From positions 124,001 to 188,000 of the forward strand of contig NZ_BMFD01000007.1 of assembly GCF_014637795.1 (NCBI RefSeq): a stretch of DNA of 64,000 nt, given 5' to 3'. Origin of the DNA: Belliella aquatica. Its GTDB lineage: Bacteria; Bacteroidota; Bacteroidia; Cytophagales; Cyclobacteriaceae. Position numbers and translations under genes: made by a program. Below are positions 44,604-51,663 of this stretch, one piece after another; the first letter of the stretch is position 1; every line of letters starts with the position of its first letter. The notes beneath the pieces were generated by a model. That model was not told the origin of the DNA. It saw only the letters and a program-made list of their open reading frames with translations, and did not search any database.

Positions 44604-44718
44604 TTGTTACAAAGTAAGGGCATTTTTTTCAATTTATTGTAACAAAGTAAGGGTAGATTTTAAAAATTTTGTAACAAAGTAAGGGTAGATTTTGCCGATT
44701 CTTGTAACAAAGTCAGGG
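44604..44718. repeat. Four 17-bp direct repeats with 32-33-bp period upstream of DUF4143 gene
   Basis: TTGTwACAAAGTmAGGG at 44604-44620, 44637-44653, 44669-44685 and 44702-44718 (spacing 33, 32, 33). The first has TTGTT where the others have TTGTA; the fourth has GTCAGGG. TTGTwACAA is a 9-bp palindrome. Spacers are AT-rich, 15-16 bp. It lies directly upstream of the ATPase start (44591) and on the gene's strand each unit contains TTACTTTG (TGACTTTG in the fourth), close to the -7 element TAnnTTTG. Too short and too few for CRISPR, and no cas gene is near. Probably an operator array or the ATPase's own binding site. Confidence 0.85.
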
Positions 44719-45238
44719 CATTTTAGAAAATTACTAGATATATTCAAAAGATTTAGCAGCACAAAACCTTCAACTAATCGCTTTACTTAATTTCTTCTAT
44801 CAAGGAATTTAAATAGATATCAGGGCTACGCCCCTTCTCTAAATGATTATGAAATCTTTATTCTAAGAAAATGGCAGAGCTAACGTCCCTTTTTTTGTAA
44901 AAATCAAAATCCCAAATCATTTTAACAAACCTAGAATTTACGCTTAAAAATCAAAATCACAGATTTCCTCCATTGCAACATAGACATCGTTCAACTAAAT
45001 CTATCCTAGTAGGTTTACAAAATAAGGACGTAGCCCATATATCTTCGTAGAAAAATGTAAACCACCCTGATTTTTAGGGGCTTTAGCCCTGAAATCTGTT
45101 TTTTATTTTATTGATTAGATCCCAATTATAAATTTTATAAACACATAAAAAAATCAAGACTATGCGCCTTCTTGAATTGATTACACATAATTTTTCTACA
45201 AAGAAAGCAAGACTAAGGCCCTATTAATGAAAATGAAA
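44719..45238. other. Intergenic region with small hairpins, no gene seen
   Basis: About 520 bp without a plausible frame. It has two short GC hairpins, GGGCTACGCCC (44823-44833) and GGGCTTTAGCCC (45078-45089), and the string AAGGACGTAGCCCATATATC near 45024. Such ACGTAGCCC/GGGCTACG strings look like dispersed intergenic elements rather than a functional RNA. Confidence 0.4.
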
Positions 45239-45271
45239 AGACCTGCCAGATTTCAAAAATCTGGCAGGTCT
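45239..45271 (-). terminator. Terminator of the Fe-S protein gene
   Basis: AGACCTGCCAGATTT / AAATCTGGCAGGTCT, a perfect 15-bp stem with a 3-nt loop, 28 bp after the stop. On the minus strand it is followed by TTTCATTTT. Its outer stem resembles the hairpin at 60758-60788. Confidence 0.82.
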
Positions 45272-45299
45272 CTAGTTAATAAACTGGAATTATCTAAAA

Positions 45300-46091
45300 T
45301 CAAATACCCATATCCTTAGCGATCATTTCTGCCAAATCATAGACTTGAACATCATCTTCTCGATCTTTATTTTTTACTCCATCCGTCATCATAGTCAGGC
45401 AGAATGGGCATCCTACTGCTATCGCTGAGGCGCCAGTAGCCAAGGCTTCTTCTGTTCGCTCGATATTGATATCCTTTTTCCCATTTTCTGGTTCTTTGAA
45501 CATTTGTGCTCCACCTGCACCACAACACAGCCCTTTGGTTTTGCAACGTTTCATTTCCACCAACTCTACATCCAAGGCTTTGATAACCTCTCTTGGCGCT
45601 TCATACACGTCATTCGCGCGGCCGAGGTAGCATGAATCATGGAATGTGATTTTCTTTCCCTTGAATTCCCCACCACCTTGAAGGGCTACTTTACCTTCAT
45701 TGATCAGTTGCTGAAGAAATTGGGAGTGATGAATGACTTCATAATTCCCACCCAAAGCAGGATATTCATTTTTGATGGTATTGAAGCAGTGGGGACAAGC
45801 CGTGACTACTTTTTTGATATTGTAACCATTCATCACCTGAATATTCGCCACAGCTTGCATCTGAAAAAGGAATTCATTCCCGGCTCTTCTTGCAGGATCA
45901 CCTGTACAGGCTTCTTCGGGACCAAGCACTGCAAAGCTTACCCCTACTTTATTCAAAATTTTCACGAATGCTTGTGTTACGGCTTTGTATCTTTCATCAA
46001 AAGAACCGGCACAACCTACCCAAAAAAGAATTTCTGGGCTATCTCCGGAGGCCGCCATTTCGGCCATGGTTGGTACTTTATATGTTGACAT
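45300..46091 (-). CDS. (Fe-S)-binding CCG-domain protein (HdrB/GlpC-like)
   Basis: 263 residues with two cysteine-rich domains of the heterodisulfide reductase kind: the first VGCAGSFDERYKAV ... PEEACTGDPARR ... TACPHCFN, the second HDSCYLGRANDVYEAPREV ... KTKGLCCGAGGAQMF ... GCPFCLTMM. The second has the full C...CCG pattern; the first has CTG in place of CCG, which is usual in this subgroup. These bind a non-cubane or [4Fe-4S] cluster. Probably the soluble partner of the membrane Fe-S protein encoded upstream, passing electrons between quinones and a dehydrogenase; pathway not identified. Confidence 0.9.
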   Translation of the reverse strand: MSTYKVPTMAEMAASGDSPEILFWVGCAGSFDERYKAVTQAFVKILNKVGVSFAVLGPEEACTGDPARRAGNEFLFQMQAVANIQVMNGYNIKKVVTACPHCFNTIKNEYPALGGNYEVIHHSQFLQQLINEGKVALQGGGEFKGKKITFHDSCYLGRANDVYEAPREVIKALDVELVEMKRCKTKGLCCGAGGAQMFKEPENGKKDINIERTEEALATGASAIAVGCPFCLTMMTDGVKNKDREDDVQVYDLAEMIAKDMGI

Positions 46092-46095
46092 ATTT

Positions 46096-46174
46096 AGAAT
46101 TTTAGATTGTAGATTTTTGATTTCAGATTTAAGAAGCTCTTCCTTCTTGTCTCTTGTCTCTTATCTCTTGCTTC
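46096..46174. repeat. Copy of the purine-rich intergenic repeat
   Basis: On the minus strand this spacer reads GAAGCAAGAGATAAGAGACA, then AAATCAAAAATCTACAATCTAAAAT-like sequence, matching the tract between polA and radA and part of that after the DUF4252 gene at 49390-49425. It separates the two Fe-S genes. Confidence 0.45.
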
Positions 46175-47509
46175 TTATTTTGCTTCTTCATTTTTCACTG
46201 AATCTGCCCAATTGAATCTGTCTGTTGGAGCAAATTTCCATGGGGAAAAGGAAGTTTCCATGTTTTGGAACATGGCATTCCATTGTGCTGGCGTCCCTGA
46301 TTCCTCCATCGCTACGTATCTTCGCATTTGAAGAATAATAGAAAGTGGATCAATATTTACTGGACAAGCTTCTACGCAAGCATTGCAAGAAGTACATGCG
46401 TTGATTTCTTCTTTGGTAATATAATCTCCCAATAGTGATTTGCCATCTTCAAAACCTGGTCCGCCTGCATCGATACTTTTACCCACTTCTTCTGCACGAT
46501 CTCTCACATCCATCATGATTTTTCGAGGTGATAACTTTTTGCCGGTGATATTTGCTGGGCATTCAGAAGTACATCTGCCACATTCAGTACAGCTGTAGGC
46601 ATTCATCACATTGACCCAACTTAAGTCATTGACGTCTTTTGCTCCAAATCTGCTGATTTCTGCAGGTGGTTCTTGACTTCCTTCTACAGGAATTCCGAGC
46701 ATCATGTTTACCTCATTCGTCACTTCAGGCATATTGTTAATTTCCCCTTTTGGCTTCAAGTTCGAATACCAAGTGTTTGGGAAAGCTAGGAAAATATGCA
46801 AATGTTTGGAGTAAGTTACATAAATCGCAAATGCCAAAATCCCGATGATATGGAACCACCAAGCAAATCTTTCAATAATGATCAAAGCCCCATCTCCCAT
46901 ATTGAAAAACAAAGGCTGAATCATATCGCTAAAGAAAAGTCCGTTCAACAATGCATAGCCTTCAACTCCTCTTGTCGCTAAGATCTGATCAGTAGCATTC
47001 ATGGTTAGGATTGCAAACATCAGAATGATCTCAATTACCAAGATCAAATTCGCATCTAATGTCGGCCATCCTTTCATCTCAGGCTTGGTGAATCGCTCCA
47101 CTTTCATGACATTTCTTCTGATTAGAAAAGCCACACAAGAAACTAAAACAGCGATTGCCAAGAATTCAAAAATATTCATGGCTACTCCGTAAAATGAACC
47201 CAGGAAGGGCTCAAAAATTCGGTGACTTCCTGTAATTCCATCGATGATGAATTCTAACACCTCCAAGTTGATCACGATGAAAGCGACGTAAATCAATAAA
47301 TGCAGGAATGCAGGAATGATTCTTTTAAACATCTTCTTTTGACCTAAGGCCACCAAAAGCATGGTTTTCCAACGTGCTTCAGGTTGATCATTTCTTGATT
47401 CTTTTTTGCCTAGAAATATATTTCTTCGGAGGTAAGTGATTCTCTTATACAAAAAGAACCCCGCTGCGGCAAAAATCAAGAGAAAAGCTATCTGAGGTAA
47501 AATGCTCAT
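46175..47509 (-). CDS. Membrane-bound 4Fe-4S ferredoxin-type electron transfer protein
   Basis: 444 residues. The N-terminal ~270 residues have several transmembrane helices (AFLLIFAAAGFFLYK, IYVAFIVINLEVLEFI, EFLAIAVLVSCVAFLI, ILVIEIILMFAILTM, IIGILAFAIYVTY) and His residues that may bind haem, resembling the nitrate-reductase gamma/HdrE domain. The C-terminal part has two [4Fe-4S] motifs, CTECGRCTSECP and CTSCNACVEACP. Likely exchanges electrons with menaquinone and with the CCG-domain protein encoded 83 bp downstream. Confidence 0.88.
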   Translation of the reverse strand: MSILPQIAFLLIFAAAGFFLYKRITYLRRNIFLGKKESRNDQPEARWKTMLLVALGQKKMFKRIIPAFLHLLIYVAFIVINLEVLEFIIDGITGSHRIFEPFLGSFYGVAMNIFEFLAIAVLVSCVAFLIRRNVMKVERFTKPEMKGWPTLDANLILVIEIILMFAILTMNATDQILATRGVEGYALLNGLFFSDMIQPLFFNMGDGALIIIERFAWWFHIIGILAFAIYVTYSKHLHIFLAFPNTWYSNLKPKGEINNMPEVTNEVNMMLGIPVEGSQEPPAEISRFGAKDVNDLSWVNVMNAYSCTECGRCTSECPANITGKKLSPRKIMMDVRDRAEEVGKSIDAGGPGFEDGKSLLGDYITKEEINACTSCNACVEACPVNIDPLSIILQMRRYVAMEESGTPAQWNAMFQNMETSFSPWKFAPTDRFNWADSVKNEEAK

Positions 47510-47565
47510 ATTGATTTGATTAGTATGTTATGTTTGAAATTAATATATTTTTTTTATGCGTTTCA

Positions 47566-47596
47566 TTTGCAAGAAAGCAACAAATATCTACCTTTG
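47566..47596 (+). promoter_or_regulatory. Promoter of tRNA-Phe
   Basis: TTTG (47566-47569), 19 bp, then TACCTTTG (47589-47596) exactly matches the Bacteroidota consensus TTTG-N19-TAnnTTTG, ending 19 bp before the tRNA. The best promoter in the window. Confidence 0.9.
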
Positions 47597-47615
47597 CATC
47601 ACTTTAAACGGTAAC

Positions 47616-47688
47616 GGTGATATAGCTCAGTTGGTAGAGCATCGGACTGAAAATCCGTGAGTCGGTGGTTCGAGTCCACTTATCACCA
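47616..47688 (+). tRNA. tRNA-Phe (anticodon GAA)
   Basis: 73-nt cloverleaf: acceptor GGTGATA/TATCACC with discriminator A; D arm GCTCAGTTGGTAGAGC; anticodon stem-loop with CTGAAAA, anticodon GAA; T arm GGTGGTTCGAGTCCACT with TTCGAGTC. The 3' CCA is not encoded (CA follows the discriminator). The gene has its own promoter and terminator. Confidence 0.97.
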
Positions 47689-47690
47689 CA

Positions 47691-47717
47691 AGTCCCGAAT
47701 CTTTCGGGACTTTTTTT
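47691..47717 (+). terminator. Terminator of tRNA-Phe
   Basis: AGTCCCGAA / TTCGGGACT, a perfect 9-bp GC-rich stem with a 3-nt loop and T7 run, starting 2 bp after the tRNA. Confidence 0.95.
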
Positions 47718-47897
47718 ATGCCTTTTACTTTTTGGGATTGTTGATTTTTTTGGGTTCATCGATTCTAATATTGACATTGCAAAATAATAAATAGTAGGCA
47801 TGCATACTATTTATTGTAATAATTTAAATTGAGTCTAAGTTGAGATTTTTTTTCAAATTGCTGTAACATTTCCAAAACTTATGCATCATCTACCCGA

Positions 47898-48380
47898 ATG
47901 AAGACATTTTTTGAAGCACATATTTGGCCTTTGAAAAGCAAGCTGTATCGCATGGCTTATCTCTGGGTAAAAGATCGGGATATCGCCAATGATGTATTGC
48001 AGCAGGTATTCGAAAAAGCTTGGCGACAGAAAAATGATCTTCAAAAAATGGATAATCCAACAGGTTGGATGGTAAGAAGCTTAAAAAATGAAGCTTTGCA
48101 GCATTTTCGAGCAAACAAAAAGCTTGAACCACTCGGCGATCAAGAGTTTGAAGTGGTAACCTCAGAAGACCAAGAGGATACATCGGGAAAGCTGAAACTT
48201 GTATTTAAGTTTCTAGACAAGCTACCTGAAAAACAGCGAGAGGTTTTTCAGCTTCGTGAAGTCGAAGGATTGACTTACGAAGAAATCGCAGAATACTTGG
48301 AAGTCAGTATGGATCAAGTCAAGGTGAATCTCCACCGAGCCAGAAAATCATTGAGAGATTATTTAATGCAACAAAAATGA
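47898..48380 (+). CDS. ECF RNA polymerase sigma factor
   Basis: 160 residues. Region 2 (LYRMAYLWVKDRDIANDVLQQVFEKAWRQ) binds core and the -10; region 4 (LPEKQREVFQLREVEGLTYEEIAEYLEVSMDQVKVNLHRARKSLRDYL) is the HTH for the -35. No region 3, as in ECF factors. Its stop overlaps the next gene by 4 bp (ATGA), coupling it to a membrane protein that is probably its regulator. The signal it answers is unknown. Confidence 0.93.
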   Translation: MKTFFEAHIWPLKSKLYRMAYLWVKDRDIANDVLQQVFEKAWRQKNDLQKMDNPTGWMVRSLKNEALQHFRANKKLEPLGDQEFEVVTSEDQEDTSGKLKLVFKFLDKLPEKQREVFQLREVEGLTYEEIAEYLEVSMDQVKVNLHRARKSLRDYLMQQK

Positions 48381-48793
48381 AAGCACAAATAGAAAATCTA
48401 TTGGATAAATATTGGGAAGGAGAAACTTCACTAGTAGAGGAGAAAATCCTCAAGCAACTCCTTGCTGCTTCTGAAGGATTTGAATCAGAAAAAGCTTTTT
48501 TTTTAGGTATTGAAGAAATAACAGCTTTAGAAGAGGCTCCTTTTTCTCTTCAGAAAAAGAATCCTTGGATTGCAAACTGGATGAGCATTGCGGCGGGAGT
48601 TATTCTATTCCTTGCTTCAGGATTGGCGATTTATCAATACGAAAAGGAAAAGGCTGAAAGAGCAGCCTACCAAGAAGTTATGCAGGCATTTGCCTTGATC
48701 AACACACACTTAGAAAAGGGAACCAATAGCATGAATGTGATGGAGGAGTTCAAGCATTTAAATACCACTCAGGAATTATTCGAGACAAAATAA
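48377..48793 (+). CDS. Putative membrane anti-sigma factor
   Basis: 138 residues. An N-terminal cytoplasmic part of ~70 residues (DKYWEGETSLVEEKILKQLLAASE...), one transmembrane helix at ~73-92 (ANWMSIAAGVILFLASGLAIYQYE) and a helical periplasmic part (AERAAYQEVMQAFALINTHLEKG). Its translational coupling to the ECF sigma gene and single-helix layout fit an anti-sigma factor; no ZAS domain motif (HxxxCxxC) is visible, so the assignment is contextual. Confidence 0.6.
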   Translation: MKAQIENLLDKYWEGETSLVEEKILKQLLAASEGFESEKAFFLGIEEITALEEAPFSLQKKNPWIANWMSIAAGVILFLASGLAIYQYEKEKAERAAYQEVMQAFALINTHLEKGTNSMNVMEEFKHLNTTQELFETK

Positions 48794-48807
48794 GAAAATT
48801 AAGCAGT

Positions 48808-49332
48808 ATGAAAAGAAATATATTAATCCTGTTTTTATTCCTGATCGTCTCAGGAGTTCAGGCACAAGACGATGCAATTGTCAAGTTTTTTTCCAAATAC
48901 ATGGATGACGATCGCTTTTCAAGAGTCTATATCAGCCCAAAAATGATGCAGATGGCTGGCGGATTCCTCAAATCCAATGAAGTCAAATCTGATCAAGAGG
49001 CTGCTGATTTGGGAGAGCTGATCACCAAAATCAGAGGAATCAGAATTCTCACTGCCGAAAAAATCAACGGCAAACCGCTGTACACCGAAGCCATGTCCAC
49101 TTTGACAAAGAATAAATATGAGGAGCTGATGGATATTCAGGACAAATCTTCCAGTGTCAAATTTATGGTGAGAGAAGAAGGTGGTCGGGTTCGTGAATTA
49201 TTGATGATTACTGGATCGACTGAAAATTTCACCTTGCTTAGCATGCTTGGAAATTTTACTTATCAAGACCTCAATATCTTGGCTGATAAAACCAATATTC
49301 CGGGGATGGATAAGTATAAGGGAGGGAAATGA
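48808..49332 (+). CDS. DUF4252 exported protein (first copy)
   Basis: 174 residues. Signal peptide MKRNILILFLFLIVSGVQAQ. The mature part (VKFFSKYMDDDRFSRVYISPKMMQMAGGF ... ELLMITGSTENFTLLSMLGNFTYQDLNILADKTN) matches DUF4252. It begins 14 bp after the anti-sigma-like gene, so it belongs to the same operon. Function not established; periplasmic or outer membrane-associated. Confidence 0.85.
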   Translation: MKRNILILFLFLIVSGVQAQDDAIVKFFSKYMDDDRFSRVYISPKMMQMAGGFLKSNEVKSDQEAADLGELITKIRGIRILTAEKINGKPLYTEAMSTLTKNKYEELMDIQDKSSSVKFMVREEGGRVRELLMITGSTENFTLLSMLGNFTYQDLNILADKTNIPGMDKYKGGK

Positions 49333-49737
49333 AGGAGGAAGGATGAAGGATGAAAAAAAGACGACTTGTTCGCCGCGGTGGATGAGAAACGAGAATCAAG
49401 AAGCAAGAGACAAGAAGCTTATCGAGAATAGTGAGGAAAGACCTGAAAAACCATTAAAGATTCGAAATAGATTGGAAATACGATAGAAATAAATTGAAAT
49501 ATCTTTCTGATAAAGTCTGCTTTGGGGTTCTTCATTCGATATTTTAACTCTGAGTAAACAAATATCGAACAAGAAACCACAAAGTACCTGCGTGCTATAT
49601 GCAGCATTAAACTTTAAATAGCTCCGATCAAAACTCGGTAGAAAAAAAATAAAACCAATCCAATTCACGACCCAAAAGGATCCGAATTGAGGTAAAAAAA
49701 TTATGAAAACACACTATAAATAAATAATCCCAACACT
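49333..49737. other. Intergenic region between two DUF4252 genes
   Basis: About 405 bp with no believable gene. It has the purine-rich repeat (GAGAATCAAGAAGCAAGAGA-type, 49388-49425) and CGCCGCGGTGGAT at 49373, close to the palindrome at 52890. No terminator is obvious, so the second DUF4252 gene may still be cotranscribed. Confidence 0.4.
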
Positions 49738-50223
49738 ATGAAAAAGCACATTATTATTTTCGCAGCAATGCTTTTGCTATTTACTAACAACATTTTCGCA
49801 CAAAGTAAATCTGTTGAAGCCTTATACCAAAAGCACAAAAGTAACCCGGATTTCTTCCACATGGATCTTGGCGGTAACTTTATGAATTTTGCTAAAGGTT
49901 TTGACATCAAACTCGATGAAGAGCAATCTTCTTTACTTACCAAATCTCTTGAGAAAGTGAAGCTTTTCAAACTTCCCGCTCAATCCAGTTCCAAAGCTGA
50001 ATTTATTGGACTTAGAAAAGGTCTGGAAAAAGAAAAATTCGAGTTGATGATGGAAGTGAGTGAGAAAAACAACAATGTCATGATTTATACCAAAGGCAAT
50101 TCAACAATCAATGATATCGTCTTGATGGTCAATGACAAGAACAGTGATTTTATCATCATCGAACTCAAAGGTGATTTTGATTCGAAGATGCTTTCTGATG
50201 TAGGGAAAACAGTAGGGAAGTAA
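49738..50223 (+). CDS. DUF4252-like exported protein (second copy)
   Basis: 161 residues, signal peptide MKKHIIIFAAMLLLFTNNIFAQ. The mature part (SVEALYQKHKSNPDFFHMDLGGNFMNFAKGFDI ... IELKGDFDSKMLSDVGKTV) resembles the upstream DUF4252 protein in layout and length, with low identity. The two are probably paralogues kept downstream of the sigma gene. It is followed by the inverted-repeat element at 50238. Confidence 0.75.
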   Translation: MKKHIIIFAAMLLLFTNNIFAQSKSVEALYQKHKSNPDFFHMDLGGNFMNFAKGFDIKLDEEQSSLLTKSLEKVKLFKLPAQSSSKAEFIGLRKGLEKEKFELMMEVSEKNNNVMIYTKGNSTINDIVLMVNDKNSDFIIIELKGDFDSKMLSDVGKTVGK

Positions 50224-50237
50224 ATCTTATTTTAATT

Positions 50238-50391
50238 GCCACGAAGGCGCTAAGACACCAAGAGAACCTTTATGCCTTGGCGCCTTTATTGCAAATTTCT
50301 TTATTGACTCTTTAACTGAAACCTAAAACAGCAGAAATATATAAAAGCTATATATTTCAATATCTTCTTTGTGTCTTTGCGCCTTCGTGGC
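50238..50391. repeat. 154-bp hairpin element with 26-bp terminal inverted repeats
   Basis: GCCACGAAGGCGC... (50238-50263) is the inverted complement of ...GCGCCTTCGTGGC (50366-50391), matching at 24 of 26 positions. A degenerate third copy (CTTGGCGCCTTTA) lies inside at ~50275. The string CACGAAGGCGCnAAGACAC looks like a widespread Bacteroidota intergenic repeat; TTAACCACAAAGTGCACAAA at 53065-53085 (minus strand) looks related. No coding sequence; might be a MITE-like or REP-like element. Confidence 0.7.
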
Positions 50392-50441
50392 TAAAACCTT
50401 CAATTTTTCAAACTTATCTAAGTAAGATTGAATTTTTCAAT

Positions 50442-50472
50442 TGTGTTATTCTAACCAAAGGGTGTATTTTTG
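50442..50472 (+). promoter_or_regulatory. Probable hemH promoter
   Basis: TATTTTTG (50465-50472) fits the -7 TAnnTTTG; at 19 bp upstream TGTG (50442-50445) is one base off TTTG. The -7 box ends 37 bp before the ATG at 50510. Confidence 0.55.
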
Positions 50473-50509
50473 GTTCTGAATAAGGAATTTCTTCGTATAT
50501 AGATTTATC

Positions 50510-51544
50510 ATGACAAAAAATAAAGCAAAAATAGGCGTCCTTTTAGTAAATCTTGGAACACCCGACAGCACTGCAACAGGAGACGTTAGAAAATATTTAA
50601 GAGAATTTTTAATGGATGGAAGAGTGATTGATTTCCCTTTTATCCCGAGATGGATGTTGGTAAATTTGATTATTGCACCCTTTCGAGCACCCAAATCTGC
50701 CAAAGAGTACCGCAAACTGTGGACAGATAGAGGTTCTCCCCTGCTTTTTCACACAGAGGATTTGAGAGAAAAATTGATCCCAAAGCTAGATTCTGAAAAA
50801 TATATTGTGGAAATAGCCATGCGCTATCAGACTCCAAGCATTGAAAACGGTCTCAAAAAACTTAATCAAGCCAATGTAAAGAAAATAATTGTCATCCCCC
50901 TATTCCCTCAATACGCTTCAGCCACTAATGGCTCCGTAGCAGATCGGGTGATGGAGATTGCAAGAACTTGGCAAATCATACCAAATATCACTTTCGTCAA
51001 TAATTTTGTTGAGCATCCCTTATTCCTACAGGCTTGGGAAGAGTTAGGAAGAGAGATGATGGCAAAAGACGAGTATGAAATGTATTTATTCTCCTATCAT
51101 GGTTTGCCAGAAAGACAAATCAGAAAAGGATCGGTAGACGGATATTGCCAGCTTTCTGATAAATGCTGTGGAAATTACACCAAGAAAAACCAGTTCTGCT
51201 ACCGAGGACAGTGCTTTCATACCACAAGATTGCTTGCTGCCAAACTTGGGCTTCCTGAAGAAAAAGTAATGACTTGCTTCCAATCAAGACTAGGAAAAGA
51301 TCCTTGGATCAAACCTTACACAGAAGATATCATTAAAGAACTTGCAGAAAAAGGCATCAAAAAAGTTCTTGTTTTCTCTCCTGCGTTCGTTGCGGATTGT
51401 TTGGAAACAACCGTGGAAGTTGGTGAGGAATACAAAGAAGAATTTGAAGAACTTGGAGGCGAAAAATGGGATTTGGTTCCAAGTTTGAATTCCAGCGATA
51501 CTTGGGTGGAATGTGTGAAGGACTTGGTGGAGACAAATAGTTAA
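50510..51544 (+). CDS. hemH: Ferrochelatase with cysteine-rich insert
   Basis: 344 residues. Inserts Fe(II) into protoporphyrin IX (or coproporphyrin III). Catalytic H197 in SYHGLPER and E303 in TTVEVGEEY are present; LVNLGTPD starts the fold. A segment of ~25 residues (CQLSDKCCGNYTKKNQFCYRGQC) holds five cysteines just after the catalytic His; [2Fe-2S] clusters occur in some ferrochelatases but with other spacing, so metal binding here is inference. Single gene with a strong terminator. Confidence 0.96.
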   Translation: MTKNKAKIGVLLVNLGTPDSTATGDVRKYLREFLMDGRVIDFPFIPRWMLVNLIIAPFRAPKSAKEYRKLWTDRGSPLLFHTEDLREKLIPKLDSEKYIVEIAMRYQTPSIENGLKKLNQANVKKIIVIPLFPQYASATNGSVADRVMEIARTWQIIPNITFVNNFVEHPLFLQAWEELGREMMAKDEYEMYLFSYHGLPERQIRKGSVDGYCQLSDKCCGNYTKKNQFCYRGQCFHTTRLLAAKLGLPEEKVMTCFQSRLGKDPWIKPYTEDIIKELAEKGIKKVLVFSPAFVADCLETTVEVGEEYKEEFEELGGEKWDLVPSLNSSDTWVECVKDLVETNS

Positions 51545-51592
51545 ATTTGTCAATCGGTCAACGGTCAACAAAAAAGATCTTAATAACAATAA

Positions 51593-51638
51593 AGGTTCGT
51601 GAATGAAGTAAAAATCTTCGCACGAACCTCTTTTTTTT
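51593..51638 (+). terminator. hemH terminator
   Basis: AGGTTCGTG / CACGAACCT stem with a possible inner GAAG/CTTC pairing and a T8 run, about 50 bp after the hemH stop. Confidence 0.9.
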
Positions 51639-51663
51639 GCAAATTGCGAGTCAAATACAAATC

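Noticed and set aside
44604-44718. CRISPR array
   Set aside because: Repeats of 17 bp, spacers of 15-16 bp, only four units, AT-rich and partly similar spacers, and no cas gene; better explained as a regulatory or protein-binding array.
47604-47801. 65-residue frame on the minus strand over the tRNA
   Set aside because: It reads the antisense of tRNA-Phe (WTRTTDSRIFSPMLYQLSYI), a well-known false gene pattern.
49247-49668. Frames of 62-90 residues in the DUF4252 spacer
   Set aside because: Charged or repeat-derived compositions with no start context; the region is a dispersed-repeat spacer.
51637-51663. Upstream ATG for the MFS transporter
   Set aside because: It would start inside the T-run of the hemH terminator and add nine unlikely residues; ATG at 51664 is preferred.
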